Assembly: GCF_001437355.1 (NCBI RefSeq)
Contig: NZ_JQBM01000002.1
Location: 116,518 to 155,639 of the forward strand
Direction of reading: 5' to 3'
DNA length: 39,122 nt
Source of the DNA: Weissella viridescens
GTDB lineage: Bacteria; Bacillota; Bacilli; Lactobacillales; Lactobacillaceae
Within the stretch, counting starts at the first letter, position 1. Every line of letters starts with the position of its first letter. Below the pieces are notes generated by a model. It made no database searches and was not told the DNA's origin. It saw only the letters and a program-made list of their open reading frames with translations. The translations under genes and the position numbers were made by a program. Positions 24,167 to 36,780 of this stretch are shown here, piece by piece.

Positions 24167-25192
24167 ATGGAAACTAAGATTTGGACACCGGATGAATTGC
24201 CAGCAGCAGTCCGTGCGATTAAGCGCGGATCGTTGGTCGCTTTTCCAACGGAAACCGTTTATGGCTTAGGCGCTGACGCTTTCAATGAGAAAGCAGTCGG
24301 CAAGGTATACGCTGCTAAAGGGCGGCCATCAGACAATCCGTTGATTGTCCATGTGGCTGACCCAGAGCAAATTGACGCATTCGCGCAACGCAATGAATGG
24401 GCTGATAAGTTAATTAAGGCATTTTGGCCTGGACCTTTGACGATGATTTTGCCAGTTAAACCTGGTGCTTTGTCAGCAACGGTCACGGGTGGGCTAGACA
24501 CCGTAGCTATTCGAATGCCAGATAATGATTTAACAAGAAGCTTGATTCGGGAAGCAGACACACCAATTGTTGGGCCGTCAGCCAATACATCTGGCCGTCC
24601 TTCACCGACAATTGCCCAACACGTCTATCATGACTTGCATGGCAAGATTTCAGGGATTTTGGATGGTGGCAGTACACGCATCGGGGTTGAGTCAACTGTG
24701 ATTGATCTTTCTACGGACGTGCCAACGGTTTTGCGTCCTGGAAAAATCACACCTGAACAAATTGAAGTTATTTTAGGCACTGATGTGGAGGCTGGACAAC
24801 ATGCAGTTAAAGCCGACGAAGTGCCTAAAGCACCCGGAATGAAATATCGCCATTACGCACCAGACAAAGATGTGTATATGGTTACCAAAGATGAATGGAC
24901 GCAAGCCGTTATCTGGGCGCAGTCACAATTAGATCCTGTTGGGATAATGTTGACGAATGACTTAATTGCCGAACATCAACTATCAGAGATGGATTTCGTG
25001 TGGTCATTAGGTCCAGATGCAGATTCAGCTGCAGCGAAGTTATTTGCCGGATTACGTCATTTTGACGCGCAGCCTAACATCAATACAATTTTGGTTGCTA
25101 AGATGCCGGAAACATCAGCAAATGCTGCTTACAATAACCGCTTAAATAAAGCGGCTGGTGGGCAAGATGTTTCTGAATTGTTAGAAGATTAG
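24167..25192 (+). CDS. ywlC: L-threonylcarbamoyladenylate synthase (Sua5/YwlC type)
   Basis: 341 residues: an N-terminal YrdC domain (about 1-205; KRGSLVAFPTETVYGLGADA and RPSDNPLIVHV, with the SANTSGRPSPT and RPGKIT segments), then the GMKYRHYAPDKDVYMV linker and a C-terminal Sua5 domain. It makes threonylcarbamoyl-AMP for the t6A37 modification of ANN-decoding tRNAs. The full-length Sua5 form, not the short TsaC form, is present. It starts two bases after prmC with a GGGGG ribosome site. glyA lies 94 bases downstream behind its own promoter-like sequence. Confidence 0.95.
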   Translation: METKIWTPDELPAAVRAIKRGSLVAFPTETVYGLGADAFNEKAVGKVYAAKGRPSDNPLIVHVADPEQIDAFAQRNEWADKLIKAFWPGPLTMILPVKPGALSATVTGGLDTVAIRMPDNDLTRSLIREADTPIVGPSANTSGRPSPTIAQHVYHDLHGKISGILDGGSTRIGVESTVIDLSTDVPTVLRPGKITPEQIEVILGTDVEAGQHAVKADEVPKAPGMKYRHYAPDKDVYMVTKDEWTQAVIWAQSQLDPVGIMLTNDLIAEHQLSEMDFVWSLGPDADSAAAKLFAGLRHFDAQPNINTILVAKMPETSANAAYNNRLNKAAGGQDVSELLED

Positions 25193-25245
25193 TTCTGTTT
25201 TAAAGATAATGTACGGAAATCAATGTATTTTTAAACAAAATATTG

Positions 25246-25251
25246 TATAAT
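25246..25251 (+). promoter_or_regulatory. -10 element of the glyA promoter
   Basis: A perfect TATAAT in the 94-base ywlC-glyA spacer, 36 bases before the start. No consensus -35 is visible. The 10-mer ATAATGTACG occurs twice here (25206 and 25248), overlapping the -10 in the second copy, so it may be an operator pair. Confidence 0.5.
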
Positions 25252-25286
25252 GTACGTATATTAATCTTTGGAGGGCTGATGCCAAT

Positions 25287-26537
25287 ATGACAAATTACCG
25301 TAGCTATGATTCTGAATTGTGGGAAGCCGTTGATCGAGAAGCAGATCGACAAGAACATAATATTGAATTGATTGCCTCTGAAAATATTGCCTCTGCCGGT
25401 GTCCGCGCCGCGCAAGGAAGTATCTTGACCAACAAGTATGCTGAAGGGTACCCTGGTAAGCGTTACTATGGTGGAACGGAATTCATTGACCAAGTTGAAC
25501 AACTCGCCATTGACCGCGCCAAGGAATTGTTTGGTGCTGAATATGCGAACGTTCAACCTCACTCTGGGTCACAAGCCAATGCTGCAGTTTATGCTGCATT
25601 GCTTGAAACTGGAGATGAAGTGCTTGGAATGAGTTTGGATGCTGGAGGGCACTTGACTCACGGTGCTGCGGTAAACTTCTCTGGTAAGGTCTATAACTTC
25701 CATGAATATGGATTGGATGAAAACGAATTACTAGATTATGATCAAGTGCAAGCTTTGGCGGATGAATATCACCCTAAGTTAATTGTCGCTGGTGCTTCAG
25801 CTTACTCACGGATTATTGATTTTGATCGTTTCCGTAAGATTGCTGACTCAGTTGGTGCTTATTTGATGGTTGATATGGCACACATTGCCGGACTTGTTGC
25901 GGCTGGTGTGCACCCATCACCAATCGGGATTGCTGATGTTGTGACAACGACAACCCACAAGACCTTGCGTGGTCCACGTGGTGGCTTGATCTTAGCCAAT
26001 GAAGAACTTGGTAAAAAGTTGAATTCTGCAATCTTCCCTGGAACGCAAGGGGGACCTTTGGAGCACGTGATTGCTGGTAAAGCGGTTGCCTTCAAGGAAG
26101 ACCAAGATGATAGCTTCAAGGCCTATGGCCGACAAATTATTGCGAATGCCTCAGCGATGGCTGAAGTATTCAATGCATCAAAAACGATCCGCGTTGTTTC
26201 GGGCGGAACTGACAACCACTTGTTTAACCTCGACCTAACTGAAACAGGTATTTCAGGTAAGAAGGCGCAAAACTTGTTGGATTCAGTTCACATTACAACA
26301 AACAAGGAAGCCATTCCAAATGACCCACGTAGTCCATTTATCACATCTGGTATCCGTATCGGAACGCCAGCGATTACAACACGTGGGTTCAAAGAAGCTG
26401 AAGCAGCTCAAGTCGCTGAACTTGTGGTGCGTGCTTTGGAGAATTCTGAGGATGCTGCTATTCTTGCTGAAGTTGCCGATGACGTACGGGCTTTGACGGA
26501 TCGTTTTCCATTGAGTAAAATTGAACATGCTGAGTAG
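25287..26537 (+). CDS. glyA: Serine hydroxymethyltransferase
   Basis: 416 residues, canonical length. The pyridoxal phosphate lysine is Lys225 in [14 protein letters not shown], and the N-terminal [11 protein letters not shown] and [11 protein letters not shown] blocks are invariant. It interconverts serine and glycine, loading tetrahydrofolate with a one-carbon unit for purine and thymidylate synthesis. GGAGG (25270-25274) is 12 bases before the ATG. A three-codon minicistron (ATG CCA ATA TGA) starts at 25279 and overlaps the glyA start, an oddity of the leader. Confidence 0.97.
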   Translation: MTNYRSYDSELWEAVDREADRQEHNIELIASENIASAGVRAAQGSILTNKYAEGYPGKRYYGGTEFIDQVEQLAIDRAKELFGAEYANVQPHSGSQANAAVYAALLETGDEVLGMSLDAGGHLTHGAAVNFSGKVYNFHEYGLDENELLDYDQVQALADEYHPKLIVAGASAYSRIIDFDRFRKIADSVGAYLMVDMAHIAGLVAAGVHPSPIGIADVVTTTTHKTLRGPRGGLILANEELGKKLNSAIFPGTQGGPLEHVIAGKAVAFKEDQDDSFKAYGRQIIANASAMAEVFNASKTIRVVSGGTDNHLFNLDLTETGISGKKAQNLLDSVHITTNKEAIPNDPRSPFITSGIRIGTPAITTRGFKEAEAAQVAELVVRALENSEDAAILAEVADDVRALTDRFPLSKIEHAE

Positions 26538-26576
26538 TGGCATGTAAAAACTAAAAAAGTTTGGAGAATGAACGTA

Positions 26577-27206
26577 ATGAGTAATTTAACTGTGTTTGAA
26601 CATCCTTTGATTCAACATAAACTAAGTATTATCCGTAACAAAGAAGTGGGAACAAAAGAGTTCCGCGAGATCGTTGATGAAATTGCTTCATTGATGGCCT
26701 ACGAAGTTACCCGTGACTTGCCAATGACGGAAGTTACAATTGAGACACCCGTAGCCACAACGGAAAAGAAGACTTTGGCAGGTAAGAAGTTGGCGATTGT
26801 GCCAATTTTGCGTGCAGGTCTAGGGATGGTTGATGGAATTATGAAGTTAATTCCAGCAGCGCGTATTGGTCACATTGGCATGTACCGTGATGAAGAAACG
26901 CTTGAACCAGTTGAATACTTTGTTAAGTTGCCAGATGACATTGATCAACGAGAAGTTTTGCTTGTTGATCCAATGTTGGCAACGGGTGGATCAGCTGACA
27001 TGGCGATTGATGCTTTGAAGAAGCGTGGTGCCAATAAGATCAAGTTGATCACACTTGTTTCTGCTCCTGAAGGGGTTGCGGCTGTTCAAAAGGCCCACCC
27101 TGATGTGGATATTTTCACAGCTAGTGTTGATGATTATTTGAATGAAGATGGTTACATCGTCCCAGGTTTGGGTGATGCTGGTGACCGTTTGTTCGGTACA
27201 CACTAA
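26577..27206 (+). CDS. upp: Uracil phosphoribosyltransferase
   Basis: 209 residues, exactly the usual length when the ATG at 26577 is used ([16 protein letters not shown]). The upstream ATG at 26568 lies only one or two bases from GGAG and is rejected. PRPP-binding [18 protein letters not shown] and the C-terminal [10 protein letters not shown] are hallmark motifs. It makes UMP from uracil and PRPP. It completes a salvage route with the uracil permease gene 720 bases downstream and with the nucleoside hydrolases elsewhere in this window. A long terminator follows. Confidence 0.97.
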   Translation: MSNLTVFEHPLIQHKLSIIRNKEVGTKEFREIVDEIASLMAYEVTRDLPMTEVTIETPVATTEKKTLAGKKLAIVPILRAGLGMVDGIMKLIPAARIGHIGMYRDEETLEPVEYFVKLPDDIDQREVLLVDPMLATGGSADMAIDALKKRGANKIKLITLVSAPEGVAAVQKAHPDVDIFTASVDDYLNEDGYIVPGLGDAGDRLFGTH

Positions 27207-27210
27207 TAAA

Positions 27211-27256
27211 AAATGCAAAAAGCTTATCTCGTCGAGATAAGCTTTTTTGCATTTCT
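27211..27256 (+). terminator. Terminator after upp
   Basis: A long hairpin: AAATGCAAAAAGCTTATCTC pairs with GAGATAAGCTTTTTTGCATTT around GTC, with a one-base bulge. The inner stem followed by six T is the functional terminator. Confidence 0.9.
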
Positions 27257-27286
27257 TACAATATTAAAGTGATAAACTGGTAAAAT
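27256..27286 (+). promoter_or_regulatory. Candidate promoter of the PNPOx-like gene
   Basis: TTACAA (27256-27261) and TAAAAT (27281-27286) with a 19-base spacer, 30 bases before the start codon. Weak, but placed between a terminator and a gene. Confidence 0.35.
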
Positions 27287-27316
27287 AGAAGTATAAAAAC
27301 GAAAGAGGGATTTATC

Positions 27317-27730
27317 ATGGCAGATTTTCAAGAATATGTAGCTGAAGCTAAACAATTATTGGTATTGGCGACAGCTGTGGCTGACCAACCATCAGTCCGT
27401 GTCGTCGGTTTTGGTCAGGATCCAGAGGTGCCTAATCGTTTCTACGTCGTTTCAAAGCCTGATGTCGCTAAGGTTGCACAGATTCAAGCTAATGACAAAG
27501 TGGCCTTTACCACAATGCCTGGTGCTGGCGGTAAGCGTATGTCATCTAATAAGGTGACGGCCAAGGTTTCAGATAAAACATGGCCAGAGATCGAACCTTT
27601 GTTTGCTGATAATAAAGGATGGCACTCGGGGCACCCACATCCTGAAGCTGAAACCATCTTGGAATTGAATTTTGATTCAGTGCTTTTGGATTCATTTGTT
27701 GAGGCACCTGAAGCGATTGAATTTAAATAA
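27317..27730 (+). CDS. Pyridoxamine 5'-phosphate oxidase-like (split-barrel flavin-binding) protein
   Basis: 137 residues with the split beta-barrel pattern of PNPOx-like proteins: LLVLATAVADQPSVRVVGFG, then RFYVVSKPDVAKVAQIQANDKVAFTT, and a C-terminal strand ETILELNFDSVLL. These bind FMN or F420 or haem; the substrate is unknown. AGAGGG lies about ten bases before the ATG. It is monocistronic, with no evident terminator before the pyrP promoter. Confidence 0.8.
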   Translation: MADFQEYVAEAKQLLVLATAVADQPSVRVVGFGQDPEVPNRFYVVSKPDVAKVAQIQANDKVAFTTMPGAGGKRMSSNKVTAKVSDKTWPEIEPLFADNKGWHSGHPHPEAETILELNFDSVLLDSFVEAPEAIEFK

Positions 27731-27737
27731 TTGTCAC

Positions 27738-27766
27738 TTGTGCTCTTAAAACGGTTAACGTATACT
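27738..27766 (+). promoter_or_regulatory. pyrP: Promoter of the uracil permease gene
   Basis: TTGTGC (27738-27743), 17-base spacer, TATACT (27761-27766). This places the transcript start about 20 bases before the PyrR-binding element. Confidence 0.65.
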
Positions 27767-27786
27767 CAATAGTAATGAAATGTGTC

Positions 27787-27904
27787 TTTAATTCAGCCCA
27801 GTGAGACTGAAAAGTTCAAATAGTCGAGTCCTGCTTTTTGCGTGGCGTAAAATCGATTTGAATTTTTAAGCTGGTGTTGTTGTAAACGACACCAGCTTTT
27901 TTAG
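27787..27904 (+). promoter_or_regulatory. PyrR-type transcription attenuator in the pyrP leader
   Basis: The leader has AATTCAGCCCAGTGAGACTG (27790-27809), closely matching the PyrR RNA binding loop (CAG-CCAG-GAG-CTG, with the arms pairing). About 60 bases on is a terminator: AAGCTGGTGTTGT pairs with ACGACACCAGCTT (27868-27897, loop TGTAA), followed by six T. In LAB and Bacillus, UMP-bound PyrR holds the first hairpin so the terminator forms; without it an antiterminator forms. The pyrimidine permease downstream fits this. Confidence 0.75.
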
Positions 27905-27930
27905 GCGCAAAAATAGGAGGAAGTTTTAAA

Positions 27931-29217
27931 ATGGCAGAAAACCAAAAGGATGTCGTTTTGGATGTTGATGATAAGCCCAAATTTGGACAGTGGATTGGAC
28001 TTTCATTGCAACACATGTTTTCTATGTTCGGATCAACCGTGTTGGTACCGTTACTTGTTGGCTTGAACCCTGGAATCGCATTGTTCAGTTCTGGTGTTGG
28101 AACACTTTTGCATATCTTGATTACGAAGAAGGAAATTCCTGCGTACATGGGATCAAGTTTCGCCTTCATTGTGCCAATGATGTCACTGATGAAAACAACC
28201 GGGTATCCTGGTGTTGCTGCGGGGGTTATCTCGGTCGGGGTGATTTACTTAATTATTGCTGGAATTGTAGCCATGATTGGGACAAATTGGATTGATCGTC
28301 TTTTACCACCAATCGTGGTGGGCCCAATTGTCATGGTGATTGGCTTGTCATTGGCGCCTTCTGCGGCCCAATCAGCCACGTTGTTGAATGGCAAGTATGA
28401 CATTCGTGTCTTTATTGTGGCCATGCTGACTTTGGGTGTTACGATTTTCTTCAACATGAAGTTAAAAGGATTTCTTGGTTTAATTCCAATTTTGCTTGGA
28501 ATTGTGGTTGGATATATCTTTGCCGTCCTCTTTGGCTTGGTTGATTTCCAACCAGTTATGCAATCAAAATGGTTTGCCTTACCAAACTTTGAAATTCCAT
28601 TTGTGAACTACCAACCACATATGTATTGGAATGCCATTATTGTAATGGCACCACTGGCGTTGGTAACGATTACTGAACACATGGGTCACTTGATGGTACT
28701 AGATGACTTAACTGGTCGTAACTACTTTAAAGAGCCTGGGTTGCAACGTACGCTTGCAGGTGATGGGGCTGCGTCAATCTTTGCGGGATTAGTTGGCGGA
28801 CCTTCAGTAACGTCATACGGTGAAAATATTGGGGTTATGGCGATTACCAAGGTTCACTCGGTCTACGTTCTGATGGGAGCAGCGATGTTTGCGATTCTGT
28901 TCTCATTCGTTGGTAAGCTTTCTGCATTGATTCAATCAATTCCAGGGGCAGTGACTGGTGGGATTTCATTCCTCTTGTTCGGCGTGATTGCGGCATCTGG
29001 GTTGCGTATCTTGGTTGATAACAAGATTGATTTTGATAAGAAGCGTAATTTGATGATTGCTTCTTCAGTTTTGGTTATTGGAATCGGAAATGCTTACTTA
29101 CAAGTTGGATCTGGTTCAGAAGTTGTTCAATTTTCAGGAGTTGCAATTGCAACTGTTTTGGGAATTGCTTTGAACTTGATTTTGCCAAAAGAAGCAGCGT
29201 CTGAAGCTGATGTGTAA
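27931..29217 (+). CDS. pyrP: Uracil permease (NCS2/UraA family)
   Basis: 428 residues with about 14 membrane segments. The NCS2 core is clear: QHMFSMFGSTVLVPLLVG (helix 1), VGPIVMVIGLSLAPSA, the ITEHMGHL segment whose Glu binds uracil in UraA, and GGPSVTSYGENIGVMAITKV. It imports uracil with protons. AGGAGG lies about ten bases before the ATG. Regulation is probably by the PyrR attenuator directly upstream. Some NCS2 members carry xanthine, but the motif set and the leader favour uracil. Confidence 0.94.
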   Translation: MAENQKDVVLDVDDKPKFGQWIGLSLQHMFSMFGSTVLVPLLVGLNPGIALFSSGVGTLLHILITKKEIPAYMGSSFAFIVPMMSLMKTTGYPGVAAGVISVGVIYLIIAGIVAMIGTNWIDRLLPPIVVGPIVMVIGLSLAPSAAQSATLLNGKYDIRVFIVAMLTLGVTIFFNMKLKGFLGLIPILLGIVVGYIFAVLFGLVDFQPVMQSKWFALPNFEIPFVNYQPHMYWNAIIVMAPLALVTITEHMGHLMVLDDLTGRNYFKEPGLQRTLAGDGAASIFAGLVGGPSVTSYGENIGVMAITKVHSVYVLMGAAMFAILFSFVGKLSALIQSIPGAVTGGISFLLFGVIAASGLRILVDNKIDFDKKRNLMIASSVLVIGIGNAYLQVGSGSEVVQFSGVAIATVLGIALNLILPKEAASEADV

Positions 29218-29245
29218 GTGCTCTGCTTACGCTGAATAAGGATAG

Positions 29246-29276
29246 AAAGGGCTTACATATCTGTAGGCCTTTTTTT
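29246..29276 (+). terminator. Terminator after pyrP
   Basis: AAGG(G)CTTAC pairs with GTAGGCCTT with one bulged G, followed by seven T. Confidence 0.8.
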
Positions 29277-29366
29277 CTTATAAAAAAAGTTTGTGAAAAA
29301 AATCGCTAAAAGCATTGATGCTATCAACTTTCTAATATTCTTGGACAAATTTTGGCATTTTAGTCA

Positions 29367-29395
29367 TTGAATTGCCAAGCAAATGGGCATAATAT
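29367..29395 (+). promoter_or_regulatory. Promoter of the ATP synthase operon
   Basis: TTGAAT (29367-29372), 17-base spacer, TAATAT (29390-29395). An overlapping alternative is TTGCCA (29372) with TATAGT (29393). The spacer between pyrP and atpB (255 bases) holds no gene. Confidence 0.55.
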
Positions 29396-29472
29396 AGTGG
29401 TGTATTGCAGGTATGTGTGTGTTTCGGCACCCGTGTGTCGGTGATTAAATTGGGAAAAGGAGGTAACGTTCT

Positions 29473-30180
29473 GTGGACGAAAAAACCGCATCATTTGTTA
29501 TTGCGGGACTGAAATTTGATCTGCCGGTTATCATTTCGATTACGGTGGCTATGGCGTTGGTATTTATTATCTGCGTTTGGATGGCTCACCGTCTCACAAT
29601 GAAACCAACTGGTAAGCAAAATGCGTTAGAAATGCTGATCGAATTCACAAATGGGATTGTTGACGGCAATCTTCCTAATCAAACGGGTCGTGAGCTAAAA
29701 TTCTTCTCATTTGTACTATTCGCATTTGTGTTCGTAACAAATCAGTTAGGTTTAATTCTTCATGTGAATGTTGGAGGCGTGACTTTCTTAAAGAGTGCCA
29801 CCTCTGACCCGCTGGTTGCATTTACCTTGGCGCTGATATCAATTGGGTTGTCCCATTTTTTGAGTGTTGATAAGGGTGGATTCAAGAAGTACGTAAAAGG
29901 CGTATACTTTAGTCCATATGCCGCGTTGATGCCTATCAATGTCATTGATCAATTTACGAGCTTTATGACCTTAGGGCTTCGACTCTTTGGAAATATTTTT
30001 GCCGGTGAAATTGTGATGGGCTTGATTTGGGAATTAGCCAAATCATACGGTATCCTAACCATGGTGCCAGGACTCATTTTGGCAGTCATTTGGATGGCCT
30101 TTTCATTCTTTATTGGTGCTATTCAAGCATATGTTTTCGTCGTTTTGACCAATGTCTATGTTGGCGAAAAATTAGAATAG
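29473..30180 (+). CDS. atpB: ATP synthase Fo subunit a
   Basis: 235 residues with five to six membrane helices. The essential Arg of the proton half-channel is Arg170 in FMTLGLRLFGNIFAGEI. It forms the stator channel against the c-ring. The start is GTG at 29473, with AGGAGG nine bases upstream; there is no ATG nearby, and the GTG may limit its translation relative to atpE. It is the first gene of the operon. In LAB the enzyme mainly runs as a proton-extruding ATPase. Confidence 0.96.
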   Translation: MDEKTASFVIAGLKFDLPVIISITVAMALVFIICVWMAHRLTMKPTGKQNALEMLIEFTNGIVDGNLPNQTGRELKFFSFVLFAFVFVTNQLGLILHVNVGGVTFLKSATSDPLVAFTLALISIGLSHFLSVDKGGFKKYVKGVYFSPYAALMPINVIDQFTSFMTLGLRLFGNIFAGEIVMGLIWELAKSYGILTMVPGLILAVIWMAFSFFIGAIQAYVFVVLTNVYVGEKLE

Positions 30181-30447
<267 letters not shown>

Positions 30448-30476
30448 TTCAGTTATTGCGTGGAGGCCAACTAATT

Positions 30477-30992
30477 ATGTTAAATCAAGTATTTTTCGCT
30501 GGTGCTAGCGATGGGTTGGCTTTGGGGAATATGTTATTTTTGTTAATTGCCTTTGTTATCCTAATGCTGCTTCTTAAGAAGTTTGCATGGGGACCGGTAG
30601 TTAAGATGATGGATGACCGTGCAAATAAGGTTGCTCATGATTTGGATTCTGCAGAAGATGCGCGCCAGCAAGCTGAAAAGCTTTCAAAGGAGCGACAAGA
30701 ACAATTGACGGCAGCACGTACTGATGCCAACAAGATTGTCGCTGATGCGAAAAAGTCAGCTGATGCACAAGGCAAGAAAATTGTTGCTGACGCCCAAACA
30801 AAGGCACAAACACTTAAAGATCGTGCTGCAACCCAAATTGAACAAGATCGTTCAGAAGCAATGACATCTGCTAAAAATGATGTTGCCGACTTGTCGGTAA
30901 CAATTGCACAAAAGATTATTCAAAAAGAATTAAAGCTGGATGATCAGAAAGCATTGATTGATGCTTATATTGATGGGTTAGGAGAAAAATAA
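30477..30992 (+). CDS. atpF: ATP synthase Fo subunit b
   Basis: 171 residues: one N-terminal membrane helix (about 18-38) followed by a long, charged, Ala-rich coiled coil (about 45-155) that dimerises as the peripheral stalk linking Fo to delta and alpha. The ATG at 30477 has GGAGG ten bases upstream; the nominal TTG at 30456 precedes this ribosome site and is not used. The stop overlaps the atpH start by one base (TAATG). Confidence 0.95.
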   Translation: MLNQVFFAGASDGLALGNMLFLLIAFVILMLLLKKFAWGPVVKMMDDRANKVAHDLDSAEDARQQAEKLSKERQEQLTAARTDANKIVADAKKSADAQGKKIVADAQTKAQTLKDRAATQIEQDRSEAMTSAKNDVADLSVTIAQKIIQKELKLDDQKALIDAYIDGLGEK

Positions 30993-31537
30993 TGGCCAAA
31001 TTAACGAGCACCACAATTGGTAAACGTTATGCAAAGGCTTTATTTGAACTAACAGAACCAGAAGGAACGATTGATGCGACTTTAGCTGAGCTAATGTCAA
31101 TTGGATCCGTTTTTTCTGAAAATCCAGATTTAATGTCAGTTTTGACTTCAGTTAACATTCCTGAACCAGATAAGCAGGCTTTGTTAAAGAGTCTAGAACA
31201 AGGCGCAAGTACTTTTGTACAACGTCTTTTAGACTTAGTTTACGAAAATCGACGCATTGCCGATTTACCAATGATTATTAAGCAATACAAAGTGCTAGTG
31301 GATCGCCATAACCAGGTTGTTACAGCTAAGGTTACGACAGCAATTCCATTAGATGATGCGCAAACGGCGCGTTTGTCTGATAAATTGAAAACATTATTCA
31401 AAGCAAAGCAGATTGTAATTGAGAATAATGTGGATCCAAATATTATTGGTGGCGTAAAAATTGAAGCAAATGATCGCGTTTTAGATGGCACGATATCGAC
31501 AAAGTTAGCAAATATTCGCCAAAGCATTACTGACTAA
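30992..31537 (+). CDS. atpH: ATP synthase F1 subunit delta
   Basis: 181 residues. The N-terminal helical domain (RYAKALFEL motif) and the C-terminal DPNIIGGVKIEANDRVLDGTISTKL block are diagnostic for the OSCP/delta family, which joins the b-stalk to the top of the alpha3beta3 hexamer. It starts inside the atpF stop codon, so translation is coupled. atpA follows after 43 bases. Confidence 0.95.
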   Translation: MAKLTSTTIGKRYAKALFELTEPEGTIDATLAELMSIGSVFSENPDLMSVLTSVNIPEPDKQALLKSLEQGASTFVQRLLDLVYENRRIADLPMIIKQYKVLVDRHNQVVTAKVTTAIPLDDAQTARLSDKLKTLFKAKQIVIENNVDPNIIGGVKIEANDRVLDGTISTKLANIRQSITD

Positions 31538-31559
31538 TAGAAAAGCACGAAAGAATTAA

Positions 31560-33092
<1,533 letters not shown>

Positions 33093-33107
33093 TAAAGGAG
33101 GGCAATT

Positions 33108-35431
<2,324 letters not shown>

Positions 35432-35447
35432 ATAGGCGGAGTTGACC

Positions 35448-35870
35448 ATGGCAGAAGATAAACATAGCTTTAAAGTAGCCGTTGTCACGCCAAATGGTGA
35501 AGTTTATGACTATCCCAATGCAACATTAGCCATTTTGCATACGACTGATGGTGAATTGGGGCTCATGGCTAACCATAATCCGGTTATCTCAGCATTGTCG
35601 ACAAACGAAATGAAGATTGAAAATAAAGACGAAAATTATGAAGAACGCCTAGCGGTCAACGGTGGTTTCGCTGAGTTTTCAAATAATACATTAACGATTG
35701 TTGCAGATGCAGCTGAAAAGGCGGAAGAAATCGATGTTCATCGTGCCGAAGAAGCGCGTGATCGAGCTCAACGTCGACTTCGGGAGGCACACGATCAACG
35801 TGATCAGCAACTTGCTGAAGCAGCGTTGTTACGTGCGGTGACGCGAATTCATGCGGCAACTGGAAAATAA
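35448..35870 (+). CDS. atpC: ATP synthase F1 subunit epsilon
   Basis: 140 residues: N-terminal beta sandwich (FKVAVVTPNGEVYDY, GELGLMANHNPVISAL) and C-terminal helical hairpin (RAEEARDRAQRRLREAHDQRD) that can inhibit ATP hydrolysis. The ATG at 35448 follows GGCGGAG by eight bases; the nominal TTG two codons earlier is not used. It is the last gene of the operon, followed by a terminator. Confidence 0.96.
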   Translation: MAEDKHSFKVAVVTPNGEVYDYPNATLAILHTTDGELGLMANHNPVISALSTNEMKIENKDENYEERLAVNGGFAEFSNNTLTIVADAAEKAEEIDVHRAEEARDRAQRRLREAHDQRDQQLAEAALLRAVTRIHAATGK

Positions 35871-35878
35871 ATTAATAT

Positions 35879-35913
35879 CAAGGGTTTCTCTATTGATAGG
35901 GAAACCCTTTTTA
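35879..35913 (+). terminator. Terminator of the atp operon
   Basis: AAGGGTTTC(T)CTAT, loop TG, ATAG(G)GAAACCCTT, then five T: a long hairpin nine bases after the atpC stop. Confidence 0.9.
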
Positions 35914-35952
35914 TTTGGGTGTATACTAGAATTTAGAAAAAGGGGGGCACCT

Positions 35953-36696
35953 ATGAAAAATAAGGGTCTATTAGCAATGGGGATTGCGCTAATTGTATTA
36001 TTTATTGGTGGATGTATCGCAGCTTATTCTCTGGGTCAAACAAAACCGCAAGATCAAGTGAAGACAAAGCACGCAGCACAACTCCCTAAATCGGCCACGT
36101 CAAATAATCCAAATCTTATTTTGGTGAATAAAAAGCATCCACTAAAACAAGAGCTTGGATTCAAAAAGGTTGAAATGAATGGTATTCCTGTTAGCCAGAC
36201 AATCCAAGAGCCGCTAGAACGCTTTATGCATGATGCTCAATCAGCTGGCTATCCAGCAACTTTGGTGTCGGGATATCGTTCAAAAGCTTATCAAGAACAG
36301 GTTTTTAATCAAAACTATGAGCAAAATGTCAGTCAAGGTATGTCGCATGATCAAGCATTGAAAGCAACCAAGGGGGTTATTCAAACGCCAGGTTCAAGTG
36401 AACATGAGACTGGCTTAGCGGTTGATGTCATGACCAATCAGTATTGGGATAAGTACCATAACCTAGAAGCGAAGTCCGATCAGATGGCGGGCCAAAAGTG
36501 GTTAATCAAGCATGCGCCTGACTACGGATTTGTTTTACGCTACGTGAAAAGTCCTGAAGGTCGCAAAAGTACGGGGATTGACTATGAGAGTTGGCATTTC
36601 AGATATGTTGGTGTTGAAAACGCAAAATACATGACAAAACATCGCCTCACGCTGGAACAATATGATCAAATGATTAAGGACCAACATCAAAATTAG
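35953..36696 (+). CDS. VanY-like D,D-carboxypeptidase lipoprotein (peptidase M15B)
   Basis: 247 residues. The N-terminus is a lipoprotein signal: basic MKNK, a hydrophobic core and a lipobox ending IGG-Cys21, so it is probably lipid-anchored outside the membrane. The M15 core follows: SGYRSKAYQEQVF (105-117), SSEHETGLAVDV with zinc ligands His151 and Asp158, and YESWHFRYVG with catalytic Glu212 and zinc ligand His215. It trims the terminal D-Ala of peptidoglycan stem peptides. AGGGGGG lies close before the ATG; the longer frame from 35851 overlaps atpC and is rejected. Confidence 0.9.
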   Translation: MKNKGLLAMGIALIVLFIGGCIAAYSLGQTKPQDQVKTKHAAQLPKSATSNNPNLILVNKKHPLKQELGFKKVEMNGIPVSQTIQEPLERFMHDAQSAGYPATLVSGYRSKAYQEQVFNQNYEQNVSQGMSHDQALKATKGVIQTPGSSEHETGLAVDVMTNQYWDKYHNLEAKSDQMAGQKWLIKHAPDYGFVLRYVKSPEGRKSTGIDYESWHFRYVGVENAKYMTKHRLTLEQYDQMIKDQHQN

Positions 36697-36780
36697 ATTC
36701 GGTGACAAAACTATCCCGAAAGTTTCGATTTTTTGGTAGAATGGTAAACATAGTATTAGCGAGAAAGTAGGACGGAATCA

